Origin: a bacterium
GTDB taxonomy: Bacteria > Bacteroidota > Bacteroidia > Cytophagales > Thermonemataceae
DNA length: 14,424 bases
NCBI GenBank assembly: GCA_025362415.1
Contig: JANYGM010000127.1
Location: 1-14,424, forward strand
Direction: 5' to 3'
A program made the translations under genes and the position numbers. How positions within the stretch are numbered: the first letter of the stretch is position 1; each line of letters starts with the position of its first letter. The notes under the pieces are model-generated. The model was given only the letters and a program-made list of their open reading frames with translations. It was not told the origin of the DNA and did no database searches. This document shows, in pieces, positions 1 through 7,162 of this stretch.

Positions 1-23
1 TGGTTTGTGTCCCCCACAAACCA
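1..23. repeat. Perfect hairpin at the window edge
   Basis: A 9-bp arm TGGTTTGTG (1-9) is followed by the loop TCCCC and its exact reverse complement (15-23). It lies 23 bp beyond the stop codon of the minus-strand hydrolase, so it could be that gene's transcription terminator. The U-tract that would settle this lies outside the window. It could equally be the end of a dispersed intergenic repeat. The pairing is directly seen; the role is inferred. Confidence 0.5.
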
Positions 24-46
24 CGAAAATTTTATCAAAAATACTT

Positions 47-1033
47 CTATTTCTTATTTTTGATAATAAAATCAGCCATATCTTTGATTGCTTTTTCAGA
101 GAATTTGCCTGCAACCATATAATCTGCTGGTACACCTTTTGCACCTTTACTCTCCATAAACGAATGATTTAGAGCAGGATAAGAAATGAAACTTGCTTTT
201 TTGTGCTTTTGAAATAGAATTTTCAATAATTCAAAATCTTTCATCAAAACTTGGTAATCTTTTTCACCTTGCAAAACCAAAATAGGTTTCTGTAAAAGTG
301 CTTTTGCAAACTTTTCAGGGCTATTTTTTTGCAAACTCAACCAATAATTTTGTGGCAAAGAAAACGGCAAATCTTTGGGAGAAGTGGTAATTTTATTTGT
401 TTTATCTATTTTTTTGAGATTTTGAATTTTCGTTTTTAGGTTGCTGATTTCCTTTTTTATGGCGGTTTGCGTGGTGTCCAACGAATAAATATACTCATAT
501 TGTTCCAACGCCAAATCCTCAAAATTACGAGATGTGCCAGCCAGCATAATAATTCCTTTGACGTTTTTATTTATGCCAATAGCAGGGGCAAACATTGCAC
601 CCAAACTGTGTCCCATTATCCAAATATTGCTTTTATCCACATTAGGTAGTGTTTTTGCAAGCGCAACGGCACTCAAAGCATCTTCAATAGTTTCTTTTTC
701 AATGCTAAGACTGTCATATTCTTTCATTATTTCTGCGCCATACGTGAGTGTTCGTTTGTCGTAACGAATAGATGCAATGTTATTTTTCAAAAAACCTTCT
801 GAAATATCTCTAAAAATTTTATTTGGTCCAATACTAACGTCTTTGTCCATAGGTCCAGAGCCTGCAAGCATAATCACAATAGGGAAATTTTTGGTTTTGG
901 GCAAAACCACCTTTGCAGGAAGTTTATATTTGCCCGTTTGTACCACAGTATCTAGTTCTGCATTTTGGTTGTTTTGGGCAAAAACACTAATAAAAGCTAT
1001 TTGAAAGAAGAAAAGAAAGGCGTATTTTAGCAT
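47..1033 (-). CDS. Exported alpha/beta hydrolase (serine esterase/peptidase-like)
   Basis: This is a 328-residue alpha/beta-hydrolase of the BAAT/dienelactone-hydrolase/S9-like group, probably acting outside the cytoplasm on an unknown ester or acyl substrate. Residues 1-19 form a signal peptide (a short start with one Lys, then a Phe-rich hydrophobic stretch ending SVFAQ). The oxyanion region is LAGSGP (56-61). The nucleophile elbow is GHSLG with Ser143. The acid is probably Asp259 in QGEKD, and the base His290 in ALNHSF, which gives a complete catalytic triad in the expected order. The insert at about 176-225 is Lys-rich and helical, like a lid. Its start lies 86 bp from the divergent beta-lactamase-type gene. 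I saw no TTG/TANNTTTG promoter in that gap. The ATG start is chosen because it gives an intact signal peptide. The fold and catalysis are secure; the substrate is unknown. Confidence 0.85.
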   Translation of the reverse strand: MLKYAFLFFFQIAFISVFAQNNQNAELDTVVQTGKYKLPAKVVLPKTKNFPIVIMLAGSGPMDKDVSIGPNKIFRDISEGFLKNNIASIRYDKRTLTYGAEIMKEYDSLSIEKETIEDALSAVALAKTLPNVDKSNIWIMGHSLGAMFAPAIGINKNVKGIIMLAGTSRNFEDLALEQYEYIYSLDTTQTAIKKEISNLKTKIQNLKKIDKTNKITTSPKDLPFSLPQNYWLSLQKNSPEKFAKALLQKPILVLQGEKDYQVLMKDFELLKILFQKHKKASFISYPALNHSFMESKGAKGVPADYMVAGKFSEKAIKDMADFIIKNKK

Positions 1034-1119
1034 AAAGTTTATTTTTTAAGTTATTTAAAAGATAATTAACAATAAAAACACATTTATAGCGTTTTTTGGT
1101 TTCATTTAAACGAATATTT

Positions 1120-2529
1120 ATGAGAAATATTATAAAAAGTTGTTTTTTAGCTTTTGTGCTAATTTTTGGTAGCCAACTTGCTACGGCACAAACAGAAAAT
1201 CTTGCCTGCAAAGCAGTCGCAGAACAATACGAGAAAAAGTACAACGCTGGTGATTTTGAAGGCATTTTTGCTATGTTTGATGCCAATATGCAAAGCAAAT
1301 TATCACTTGAAAAAACAAAAGAAACACTCGTTTTTTTGAATACAAAATTTGGGAAAATAAAGAGTAAAACTTTTGTCAAAAATAAAGATGCCCTAAATGT
1401 ATATAAAGTTGAATGTGAGAAGGATATGGCAACATTAGTGATTTCAATTGATGCTAATTCCAAAATAAATATGCTTTTGATGAATCCATTTAAAAAGCAA
1501 ACAGAAGGAAAACCCACCATCAATGCGCTCACAGGCATAAGTGAAGAACAAGCTAAAATCATTTTTGACAAAGCAAAAAATTTCCCCAACAAAACGCAAT
1601 TATCTATTGCCTTTATTGAAAATGAAAAAGTGCGTTATTATGGCGTAATCAAAGAAAATGACTCCTTAAAAACTATTGACAACAAAGAAAGTGTTTTTGA
1701 AATTGGTTCTATTTCAAAGGTTTTTACTGCTACACTTCTTGCAAATGCAGTTTTGGAGAAAAAAATAAAACTTGATGATGATATTAGCAAATTTTATGAT
1801 TTTCCATTTAAAAATAATGCTAAAATTGACTTTAAAAGCCTTTCAAATCATACATCAGGGCTTCCAGGACTTCCCACTAATTTAGATTTTGAGAAAGTAA
1901 GCCCAGATAACCCGTACAAAGATTATGACGAAATAAAACTAAATTCTTATCTCAAAAATGAACTAGCACAAAGCCAAACGACAAGAGAAAAATCTGAATA
2001 TTCTAACTTAGGAGCAGGTCTTTTGGGTTTTACATTGGGCAAACTTCAAAAAAGTAGTTATGAAAAATTACTAAACGAAAAGATATTTAAAAAATACAAA
2101 ATGACAAACTCTTTTGTGGGCAGTAAGCAAGTCAAAAGTCGCCTTGTCAAAGGTTTAGATGAAAGCGGAAAAGAAGTAGTAAATTGGGATTTTGATGTTT
2201 TGGTAGGTGCAGGCGGGATTTTATCAAATGTTACGGATATGTCAAAGTTCGTCAATGCACAATTTCAAGCAAGCAACAAAGAACTTGCACTGACGAGAGT
2301 TTCTACATTTACTGTAAATGAAAAAATGAAAATGGGGTTAGGTTGGGTTATCCTAAAATCAAAAGCTAACAAAGATATTTACTTTCACGATGGCGGTACA
2401 GGTGGCTATACTTCATCAATGGTAATGAATATGGAAAATAAAAATAGTGTGATTATTCTTTCAAATGTGTCAAGTGCGGATTTAGATGCTACTTGTACTA
2501 AATTATTGGAAAGTTTGGAGAAAAAATAA
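1120..2529 (+). CDS. Exported class C beta-lactamase-family serine hydrolase
   Basis: This serine hydrolase of the beta-lactamase/D-alanyl-D-alanine carboxypeptidase (AmpC/EstB) family has 469 residues from the ATG at 1120. An in-frame TTG at 1096 would add eight residues ahead of the signal peptide and is less likely. After the signal peptide (MRNIIKSC...LATAQ), residues about 25-125 form a small alpha+beta domain like the DUF3887 domains found before such enzymes. The catalytic domain follows: SISK with Ser197 and Lys200 (the SxxK motif), YSN with Tyr294 and Asn296 (the YxN motif), and HDGGTGG at 423-429 in place of KTG. HxG is common in the esterase and peptidase branch, so true beta-lactam resistance is not implied. 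Likely substrates are peptidoglycan peptides or D-amino-acid esters in the periplasm. A strong terminator follows 20 bp after the stop, so the gene is monocistronic. Confidence 0.85.
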   Translation: MRNIIKSCFLAFVLIFGSQLATAQTENLACKAVAEQYEKKYNAGDFEGIFAMFDANMQSKLSLEKTKETLVFLNTKFGKIKSKTFVKNKDALNVYKVECEKDMATLVISIDANSKINMLLMNPFKKQTEGKPTINALTGISEEQAKIIFDKAKNFPNKTQLSIAFIENEKVRYYGVIKENDSLKTIDNKESVFEIGSISKVFTATLLANAVLEKKIKLDDDISKFYDFPFKNNAKIDFKSLSNHTSGLPGLPTNLDFEKVSPDNPYKDYDEIKLNSYLKNELAQSQTTREKSEYSNLGAGLLGFTLGKLQKSSYEKLLNEKIFKKYKMTNSFVGSKQVKSRLVKGLDESGKEVVNWDFDVLVGAGGILSNVTDMSKFVNAQFQASNKELALTRVSTFTVNEKMKMGLGWVILKSKANKDIYFHDGGTGGYTSSMVMNMENKNSVIILSNVSSADLDATCTKLLESLEKK

Positions 2530-2548
2530 AAACAATAAATATCCAAAT

Positions 2549-2581
2549 AAAAAGCCTTTCCAAAGTTTGGGAAGGCTTTTT
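2549..2581 (+). terminator. Rho-independent terminator after the beta-lactamase-type gene
   Basis: The arm AAAAAGCCTTTCC (2549-2561) pairs with GGGAAGGCTTTTT (2569-2581) around the loop AAAGTTT, with one T-G wobble. The A-run and T-run at the ends make it potentially bidirectional, but the nearest gene on the minus strand is far away. The core GCCTTTCCAAAGTTTGG recurs in the terminator after infA. Confidence 0.88.
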
Positions 2582-2713
2582 GCGTTACAAAATTTAGGAG
2601 GTCTTTTTATGGCATCAGCGCAAAGTAGCAGCAGTATTTTGGAAAAACATAATAAGTTTATGTTTTTTTTGTGTAGGTTTGCATTAAAATTTCAAAATAA
2701 ATAAAATGAAAAA

Positions 2714-3394
2714 ATGAAAAAAGTTACAGCTAGTGAAATTTATGATTTATTGGTAAATGAATTTAAAATAAAAGAACAAATTGGTAGTATTGAAATTATA
2801 CTTGGTGGAATATCTGCAAAATACTATGGCAAAGATGCTATTGGAGATTTACTGCAAGAATGGGTGAGTGAGTGGCTAAAAAGAAATAATATTTATTTTA
2901 GACAACCTACAAATACACAAGAGTTTCCAGACTTTCTACTTGCAGAAAATAATAAAAGTGGCTTTTTGGAGATAAAAACATTCAATGCAAATGCTACTCC
3001 TGCTTTTGATATTGCAAATTTTGATTCTTACAACAAATCTTTGCTTATTAAACCTGAAAGACTTGATGCAGATTATCTGATTTTTGGCTATAAAATGATA
3101 GATAGTGTTTTGAGCATAGATAATTTATGGTTACTAAAAGTTTGGGAAATGGCTGGCACTTCTGGTGCAAATCCTATCAATATGCAAACCAAAAACAGCC
3201 AACCTTATAATCTAAGACCTATAAAATGGTATGCTAAAAACCCTAAAAACAAACCATTTACAGACAAAATCTCTTTCTTAAATGCTATTTCAGAAACACT
3301 TGAAAAGTATTCACATAGTACGAGCAATTATAGTAAAAATTGGCTAAAAAATGTAAAGAAAAAATACCTTGAGAATATGGGGAAAAGCCTTTAA
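2714..3394 (+). CDS. Type II restriction endonuclease, NgoBV/NlaIV-like
   Basis: This 226-residue endonuclease cuts unmodified DNA. The nuclease core is PDFLLAENNKSGFLEIK at 72-88: Pro72-Asp73, then Glu86-x-Lys88, a canonical PD-(D/E)XK site. The conserved-looking block that follows (PAFDIANFDSY, then RLDADYLIFGYKM) and the late LRPIKWY resemble, from memory, the NgoBV/NlaIV family that recognises GGNNCC. The specificity is therefore inferred, not shown. The gene is convergent with its methyltransferase, with six bases between the stops. The ATG at 2714 overlaps the TGA of a three-codon reading frame (ATG at 2706, then AAA AAA TGA), which could couple or dampen initiation. A TAGGTTTG at 2674-2681 matches the Bacteroidota -7 box but has no TTG at the right distance. 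No truncation or missing active-site residue is seen. Confidence 0.85.
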   Translation: MKKVTASEIYDLLVNEFKIKEQIGSIEIILGGISAKYYGKDAIGDLLQEWVSEWLKRNNIYFRQPTNTQEFPDFLLAENNKSGFLEIKTFNANATPAFDIANFDSYNKSLLIKPERLDADYLIFGYKMIDSVLSIDNLWLLKVWEMAGTSGANPINMQTKNSQPYNLRPIKWYAKNPKNKPFTDKISFLNAISETLEKYSHSTSNYSKNWLKNVKKKYLENMGKSL

Positions 3395-3400
3395 AAAAGT

Positions 3401-4780
3401 TTAATGTATCATTTCGGTTTCTGTATTTTCAAATATTGCTGTTTTATTATCTGCTATTTCCAAAGTATCTAAAATCCTTGTTGCAATGGATTTTATGACA
3501 GGTACGACAACCGTATTCCCTAGTAAATCATAGGCTAAACTATCTTTTAGTGGGATTTCGTAGCTTTCTGGGTAACCAAAAATTCTTAATCCCTCTCTTA
3601 TTGTTAGTTTTCTAACACCTTTACCATCAGGAACAACAATTTTAACCATATCAGTTGCCACCAAGGTAGGTGCAATGTCAAATGGATTTAAGATTTTATT
3701 TATCTCAAAACTTAGTTTTCCTGTAACAATATTATAACCTTTGGGCTTTGTATCATCATATACACGAGTCGTAATAGCCCCATTTTCAGCAACTTCACTC
3801 ACCAATTTTTTAGGGTACTCAAATTTTATGTAACCTTTCTCAACTAAGTCATCTAAAAGTATTTTTACATCAATATTTTCAAATAAATTATTAGTAGGAA
3901 AAAAGGACTGAATTTGAGATAAAGTAAGTGGCATTCCGTCCATCCAATCAATACCAATTTCATTTGCCCATTGTTTTTTTCTACGTTCCTTAAAAAGTCT
4001 ATTGAGTAGATTTATTTGGTCTTTTGAACATTCTCCTTTCACACCAATATCCCAACTATGAATATTATTTTCGCCACCACGTTTATCTTTAATTGATTTT
4101 CCATAAAGTTCCTCTATTGTAAAATATGAAAATAATTTTTTGGTAAAATCAGTATTCATAGTAGGCTTTCCAGTTTCTAAAATATTATTTAGGACTTTAT
4201 AAACAGGCTCAAAATTATCTAATGATGCTTTTCCCTTTTTTGTACCAACAATAAAAACTCGTTTTCTTGACTGCGGAACGCCAAAATTCACACTATCCAA
4301 AACTTTCCAAGATACTTGGTAATTTAATTCGGTTTCCAGTTTGTACAAAATTGTTTTTAGGGTTCTACCTATTTTATCATTTCTGTTCTCTAAATCATGT
4401 TTTACCAAACCTTCTACATTTTCAAGGATAAAACCTGTGGGTTGATGATATTTTATGATACGTTCTATTTCAAAGAATAAAGTGCCTCTCGTGTCTGCAA
4501 AACCATTACGCTTACCACTTGCACTAAAAGGCTGACAAGGAAAACCACCAAATAAAAAATCAAATTGTGGTATTTCTTCATTTTTGACTTGAAAAATATC
4601 TCCTACAAAATGTTCGTGCTGATGATTATGTTTTAGCGTTTGAATGGCATAAGGTTTTATTTCAGAAGTCAAAACACATTCAGTTTCAATTCCTCGCTCC
4701 TTACAAGCCTGCTCAAAGCCAAGACGAATACCCCCAAGCCCAGCAAATAAATCAATAAATTTTAGTTTCATCTTAATCAT
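3401..4780 (-). CDS. DNA (cytosine-5) methyltransferase of the R-M pair
   Basis: This enzyme transfers methyl groups from SAM to C5 of cytosine, protecting host DNA from the adjoining endonuclease. Numbered from the ATG at 4780 (459 residues), it has motif I DLFAGLGG (10-17), motif IV GFPCQPFS with catalytic Cys82, motif VI ENVEG (120-124), motif VIII QSRKR (170-174) and motif X LLGNTVVVP (419-427). The variable stretch between VIII and IX, about 200 residues, holds the target-recognition domain and is unlike that of Dcm. The reading frame is open to an ATG at 4819, which would overlap the upstream gene by 29 bp. The starts at 4780 or 4771 place motif I near the N terminus, as is usual, and leave a 10-bp gap after the regulator's stop, so 4780 is preferred. 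All essential motifs are intact. Co-transcription with the regulator is likely. The recognition sequence (GGNNCC) is inferred from the partner only. Confidence 0.93.
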   Translation of the reverse strand: MIKMKLKFIDLFAGLGGIRLGFEQACKERGIETECVLTSEIKPYAIQTLKHNHQHEHFVGDIFQVKNEEIPQFDFLFGGFPCQPFSASGKRNGFADTRGTLFFEIERIIKYHQPTGFILENVEGLVKHDLENRNDKIGRTLKTILYKLETELNYQVSWKVLDSVNFGVPQSRKRVFIVGTKKGKASLDNFEPVYKVLNNILETGKPTMNTDFTKKLFSYFTIEELYGKSIKDKRGGENNIHSWDIGVKGECSKDQINLLNRLFKERRKKQWANEIGIDWMDGMPLTLSQIQSFFPTNNLFENIDVKILLDDLVEKGYIKFEYPKKLVSEVAENGAITTRVYDDTKPKGYNIVTGKLSFEINKILNPFDIAPTLVATDMVKIVVPDGKGVRKLTIREGLRIFGYPESYEIPLKDSLAYDLLGNTVVVPVIKSIATRILDTLEIADNKTAIFENTETEMIH

Positions 4781-4790
4781 CTTAATATGG

Positions 4791-5012
4791 TTATAATTCT
4801 TCAATTTCAATTTTAGCACAACCTATTACATACAAACATTGCATAAAAAACGAAGCACTAAAAGTACCACGACTAATTTTACTATTAATGCTTGATTTTG
4901 TTTCTATAGCACCATTTTTATTTAATAAAACGGCTAAATCCTGATTAGATAATCCTCTTTTTACTAATTCTGATTTGAGTATTCGTTTCACTTTTTTATT
5001 CCATTCAGACAT
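4791..5012 (-). CDS. DUF6471-type small helix-turn-helix regulator of the R-M locus
   Basis: A 73-residue, basic, mostly helical protein starting MSEWNKKVKRILKSEL. It resembles the DUF6471 family, small HTH-like proteins often found next to DNA methyltransferases: the pattern is a Trp/Lys-rich first helix, then LVKRGLSNQDLAVLLN (a helix-turn-helix-like pair), then SSINSKISRGTFSASFFMQCLYVIGC. It ends in an acidic tail, IEIEEL. The stop codon is 10 bp before the preferred methyltransferase start, so the two form an operon. By analogy with controller (C) proteins of other R-M systems it may tune the timing of methyltransferase or endonuclease expression. That role is inferred. Direct TGCAAA repeats upstream (5030-5063) are candidate binding sites. 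The family resemblance is clear to me; the function is not established. Confidence 0.75.
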   Translation of the reverse strand: MSEWNKKVKRILKSELVKRGLSNQDLAVLLNKNGAIETKSSINSKISRGTFSASFFMQCLYVIGCAKIEIEEL

Positions 5013-5027
5013 AATCTATATTGTTTT

Positions 5028-5063
5028 TTTGCAAATATGAGAATAAAAATGCAAAAATGCAAA
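5028..5063. promoter_or_regulatory. TGCAAA direct repeats upstream of the R-M regulator (candidate operator)
   Basis: Two tandem octamers AAAAATGC (5045-5052, 5053-5060) and a palindromic TTTGCAAA (5028-5035) put TGCAAA at 5030, 5050 and 5058. These sit 16-51 bp upstream of the regulator's start codon, where its promoter should be. No good TANNTTTG box is visible on the minus strand here. Autoregulation by the small HTH protein is a guess. Chance repeats in AT-rich DNA remain possible. Confidence 0.3.
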
Positions 5064-5134
5064 TTAAATATGGAATTATTTTACGAAAAGTATTTGGGTA
5101 ATCTTTATTTTCTCAAAACTTTTTTCTTATTTTC

Positions 5135-5164
5135 TTGGTAATCAAAAAACTATTTGTATCTTTG
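5135..5164 (+). promoter_or_regulatory. Strong Bacteroidota promoter of the rpsH operon
   Basis: The -33 box TTG (5135-5137) is followed by exactly 19 bp and the -7 box TATCTTTG (5157-5164), matching the TTG-N19-TANNTTTG consensus for the Bacteroidota primary sigma factor. Transcription should begin near 5170, giving a leader of about 100 nt before rpsH. The -33 element is extended as TTGGTAAT, identical to that of the lipoprotein gene promoter at 11094. Confidence 0.85.
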
Positions 5165-5169
5165 CAGTC

Positions 5170-5268
5170 CGAAAGAAAGAAGCATAATTAAAATAAACAT
5201 TTTGAGCAAGTTTTCGGCACGGAGCTTCTTTCATACGCTGAAAATACTACTCAATAAACTCCTGTACA
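5170..5268 (+). promoter_or_regulatory. Structured 5' leader of rpsH
   Basis: The roughly 100-nt leader contains a perfect 9-bp inverted repeat, GAAAGAAGC (5175-5183) and GCTTCTTTC (5224-5232). Inside it is a small AT hairpin, AAAAT (5190-5194) with ATTTT (5199-5203). Ribosomal protein operons are often autoregulated through such leaders; in E. coli S8 controls the spc operon, but through a site at rplE. A regulatory role here is inference. I see no recognisable S8-type helix. Confidence 0.4.
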
Positions 5269-5679
5269 ATGCACACAGACCCAATAGCCGACTATTTGAC
5301 AAGGCTACGCAACGCAATTAAGGCAAAGCACCGCATCGTAGAAATTCCTACTTCTAATATCAAGAAGGAAATTACTAAGGTTCTTTTTGAAAAAGGTTAC
5401 ATCCAAAACTACAAATTTGAAGCTCACCCTGAAAAGGCGCACATGCAAGGCACTATCAAAATTGCCATCAAATACAACCCTTTGACAAAAGACCCTGCTA
5501 TCGTATCTCTAAAAAGAATCAGCAAGCCTGGTCTTAGAAAATACGTATCAGCCGACAAACTGCCACGTGTCCTGAACGGATTAGGAGTAGCAATACTCTC
5601 TACATCTAAAGGAGTAATGACCGACAAAGAAGCTCGTACATTACATATTGGTGGTGAAGTTTTGTGCCATATCTACTAA
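5269..5679 (+). CDS. rpsH: 30S ribosomal protein S8
   Basis: The 136-residue S8 binds 16S rRNA in the central domain of the small subunit and helps assemble the platform. The N terminus MHTDPIADYLTRLRNA is the family hallmark. The C-terminal RNA-binding part reads ILSTSKGVMTDKEAR and then GGEVLCHIY, as in other Bacteroidota S8. It is normally preceded by rpsN and rplE; here it is the first gene of the transcript, about 105 bp from a strong promoter, with an R-M locus upstream. rplF follows after 25 bp. The length is normal and the sequence is intact. Confidence 0.97.
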   Translation: MHTDPIADYLTRLRNAIKAKHRIVEIPTSNIKKEITKVLFEKGYIQNYKFEAHPEKAHMQGTIKIAIKYNPLTKDPAIVSLKRISKPGLRKYVSADKLPRVLNGLGVAILSTSKGVMTDKEARTLHIGGEVLCHIY

Positions 5680-5704
5680 TGTTTAACGTAAAAAAGAGAA
5701 AAAA

Positions 5705-6262
5705 ATGTCAAGAATTGGAAAACTTCCTATCACCCTTCCTGCAAAAGTAACCCTCACAATAGACAAGCAAGTCGTGACGGTGAAAGGACCAAAAGGTGAG
5801 CTAAAACAAAGCATAGACCCAGATATTTCTATCAAAATTGAAGGAGAAACTATCACAGTAGAACGCCCAACAGAGCAAAAAAGACACCGTGCATTACACG
5901 GACTTTACCGCTCACTTATTGCCAATATGATTACTGGCGTAACTGAAGGATACGTACTAAAACTAGAAATAGTAGGCGTTGGTTACAAGGCAGCAATGCT
6001 TGGCACAAACGTATTGGAGCTTTCTTTGGGCTATTCGCACCCAATATTTATGGGTTTGCCTGAAGAAGTGAAAGCTACAACAGTTACTGAAAAAGGAAAA
6101 GCACCTGTCATTACATTAGAAAGTAACGACAAGCAACTTATAGGTCAGGTAGCGGCAAAACTCCGCTCATTGCGTCCAGTTGAGCCTTACAAAGGCAAAG
6201 GTGTACGTTTCGTTGGTGAAATTATCAGAAGAAAAGCAGGTAAGTCTGCTGCCAAAAAATAA
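5705..6262 (+). CDS. rplF: 50S ribosomal protein L6
   Basis: The 185-residue L6 binds 23S rRNA near the sarcin-ricin loop and the GTPase-associated centre. It begins MSRIGKLPI and has the two repeated L6 domains (about 1-82 and 83-170). The signature PYKGKGVRFVGE near residues 157-168 is followed by the usual basic tail. It is co-transcribed with rpsH (25-bp gap) and rplR (8-bp gap). The sequence is complete and unremarkable. Confidence 0.97.
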   Translation: MSRIGKLPITLPAKVTLTIDKQVVTVKGPKGELKQSIDPDISIKIEGETITVERPTEQKRHRALHGLYRSLIANMITGVTEGYVLKLEIVGVGYKAAMLGTNVLELSLGYSHPIFMGLPEEVKATTVTEKGKAPVITLESNDKQLIGQVAAKLRSLRPVEPYKGKGVRFVGEIIRRKAGKSAAKK

Positions 6263-6270
6263 TAAATAAG

Positions 6271-6618
6271 ATGGCTACTCAAAAAGAACTAAGAAGAACC
6301 CGTATTAAAATGGGTATCCGTAAGAGAATTACGGGAACGATGCAGAAACCAAGGCTAACCGTGTTTCGCTCAAATACAGCTATCTACGCACAACTCATAG
6401 ATGACGTTACAGGCAAAACGCTTGCTAGTGCCTCTTCTAGTGATATTAAGGCAAAAAATCTTAATTTAGCTACAGCTACAAGTGTTGGAAAAACACTTGC
6501 AGAAAAAGCAAAAGCAGCAGGCGTTGAAACCGTTGTTTTTGATAGAAATGGTTACCTATATCACGGCAGAATCAAAGCACTTGCAGAAGGTGCGAGAGAA
6601 GGCGGACTTAAATTTTAA
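6271..6618 (+). CDS. rplR: 50S ribosomal protein L18
   Basis: The 115-residue L18 binds 5S rRNA together with L5 and joins it to the large subunit. The basic N terminus (ELRRTRIKMGIRKRITG) and the core PRLTVFRSNTAIYAQLID are typical. The C terminus FDRNGYLYHGRIKALAEGAREGGLKF is diagnostic; within it, GYLYHGRIKA is the most conserved part. It sits 8 bp after rplF and 12 bp before rpsE in the normal spc order. Its full length is normal. Confidence 0.97.
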   Translation: MATQKELRRTRIKMGIRKRITGTMQKPRLTVFRSNTAIYAQLIDDVTGKTLASASSSDIKAKNLNLATATSVGKTLAEKAKAAGVETVVFDRNGYLYHGRIKALAEGAREGGLKF

Positions 6619-6630
6619 TTCTAAGATAAG

Positions 6631-7152
6631 ATGAAAATGAATACCAAAGGCAAAGTCGTAAGACAGAGCGAAATGGAACTGAAAGAGAAAGTAGTTGCCA
6701 TTCAACGTGTGGCAAAAGTAGTAAAAGGTGGTCGCCGTTTTAGTTTTGCAGCTATTGTTGTTGTAGGAAATGGTGAAGGAATTGTAGGTTACGGACTAGG
6801 AAAAGCAAATGAAGTTACTGATGCAATAGCAAAAGGTATCCAAGATGCTAAGAAAAACCTTGTGCAAATCCCACTTATCAAACATTCTATTCCTCACGAG
6901 GCAATAGGCAAGTTTTGTGGTGGTTTTGTGTTCGTTAAGCCAGCTGCTGCAGGTACAGGAGTAATTGCAGGTGGTGCAATGCGTGCAGTATTTGAAAGCA
7001 TAGGCATAAGAGATGTACTAGCTAAATCAAAAGGCTCATCTAACCCACATAACGTAGTAAAAGCAACTATTAGCGCACTTTTAAGTATGCGTGCGCCACA
7101 TACTGTTGCTATGGACAGAGGTATCAAACTTACCAAAGTATTTAACGGATAA
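6631..7152 (+). CDS. rpsE: 30S ribosomal protein S5
   Basis: The 173-residue S5 sits at the mRNA entry side of the 30S subunit and contributes to decoding fidelity. The N-terminal double-stranded-RNA-binding-like domain contains KGGRRFSFAAIVVVGNG and GYGLGKANEV. The C-terminal domain contains the glycine-rich AAAGTGVIAGGAMRAV and the conserved SNPHNVVKAT. The first ATG (6631) and a second two codons later (6637) are both possible starts; the difference is trivial. Its stop is followed within 11 bp by heptamer repeats, and the next gene, rpmD, is displaced by about 296 bp instead of the usual short spacer. Confidence 0.97.
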   Translation: MKMNTKGKVVRQSEMELKEKVVAIQRVAKVVKGGRRFSFAAIVVVGNGEGIVGYGLGKANEVTDAIAKGIQDAKKNLVQIPLIKHSIPHEAIGKFCGGFVFVKPAAAGTGVIAGGAMRAVFESIGIRDVLAKSKGSSNPHNVVKATISALLSMRAPHTVAMDRGIKLTKVFNG

Positions 7153-7162
7153 TTGAGTTGTG

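Noticed and set aside
1096..1119. TTG start adding eight residues to the beta-lactamase-type protein
   Set aside because: The ATG at 1120 gives a normal signal peptide (Lys near the start, hydrophobic core, ATAQ end). The extension adds an unusual leading segment.
987..1592. Long minus-strand frame of 201 codons
   Set aside because: It lies opposite the beta-lactamase-type gene, whose signal peptide and catalytic motifs are clear. Its translation has a low-complexity, Phe/Ser-rich composition typical of a shadow frame.
2486..2704. Plus-strand frame of 72 codons after the beta-lactamase-type gene
   Set aside because: It overlaps the end of that gene and runs straight through the terminator hairpin, so it would not be transcribed as a gene.
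4781..4819. Upstream ATG for the methyltransferase
   Set aside because: It would overlap the regulator and add a Lys/Asn-rich leader before motif I, which normally lies within about ten to fifteen residues of the start.
5013..5268. Remnant of rpsN or rplE upstream of rpsH
   Set aside because: No reading frame or recognisable S14/L5 C-terminal motif is present; the region holds a promoter and a leader instead.
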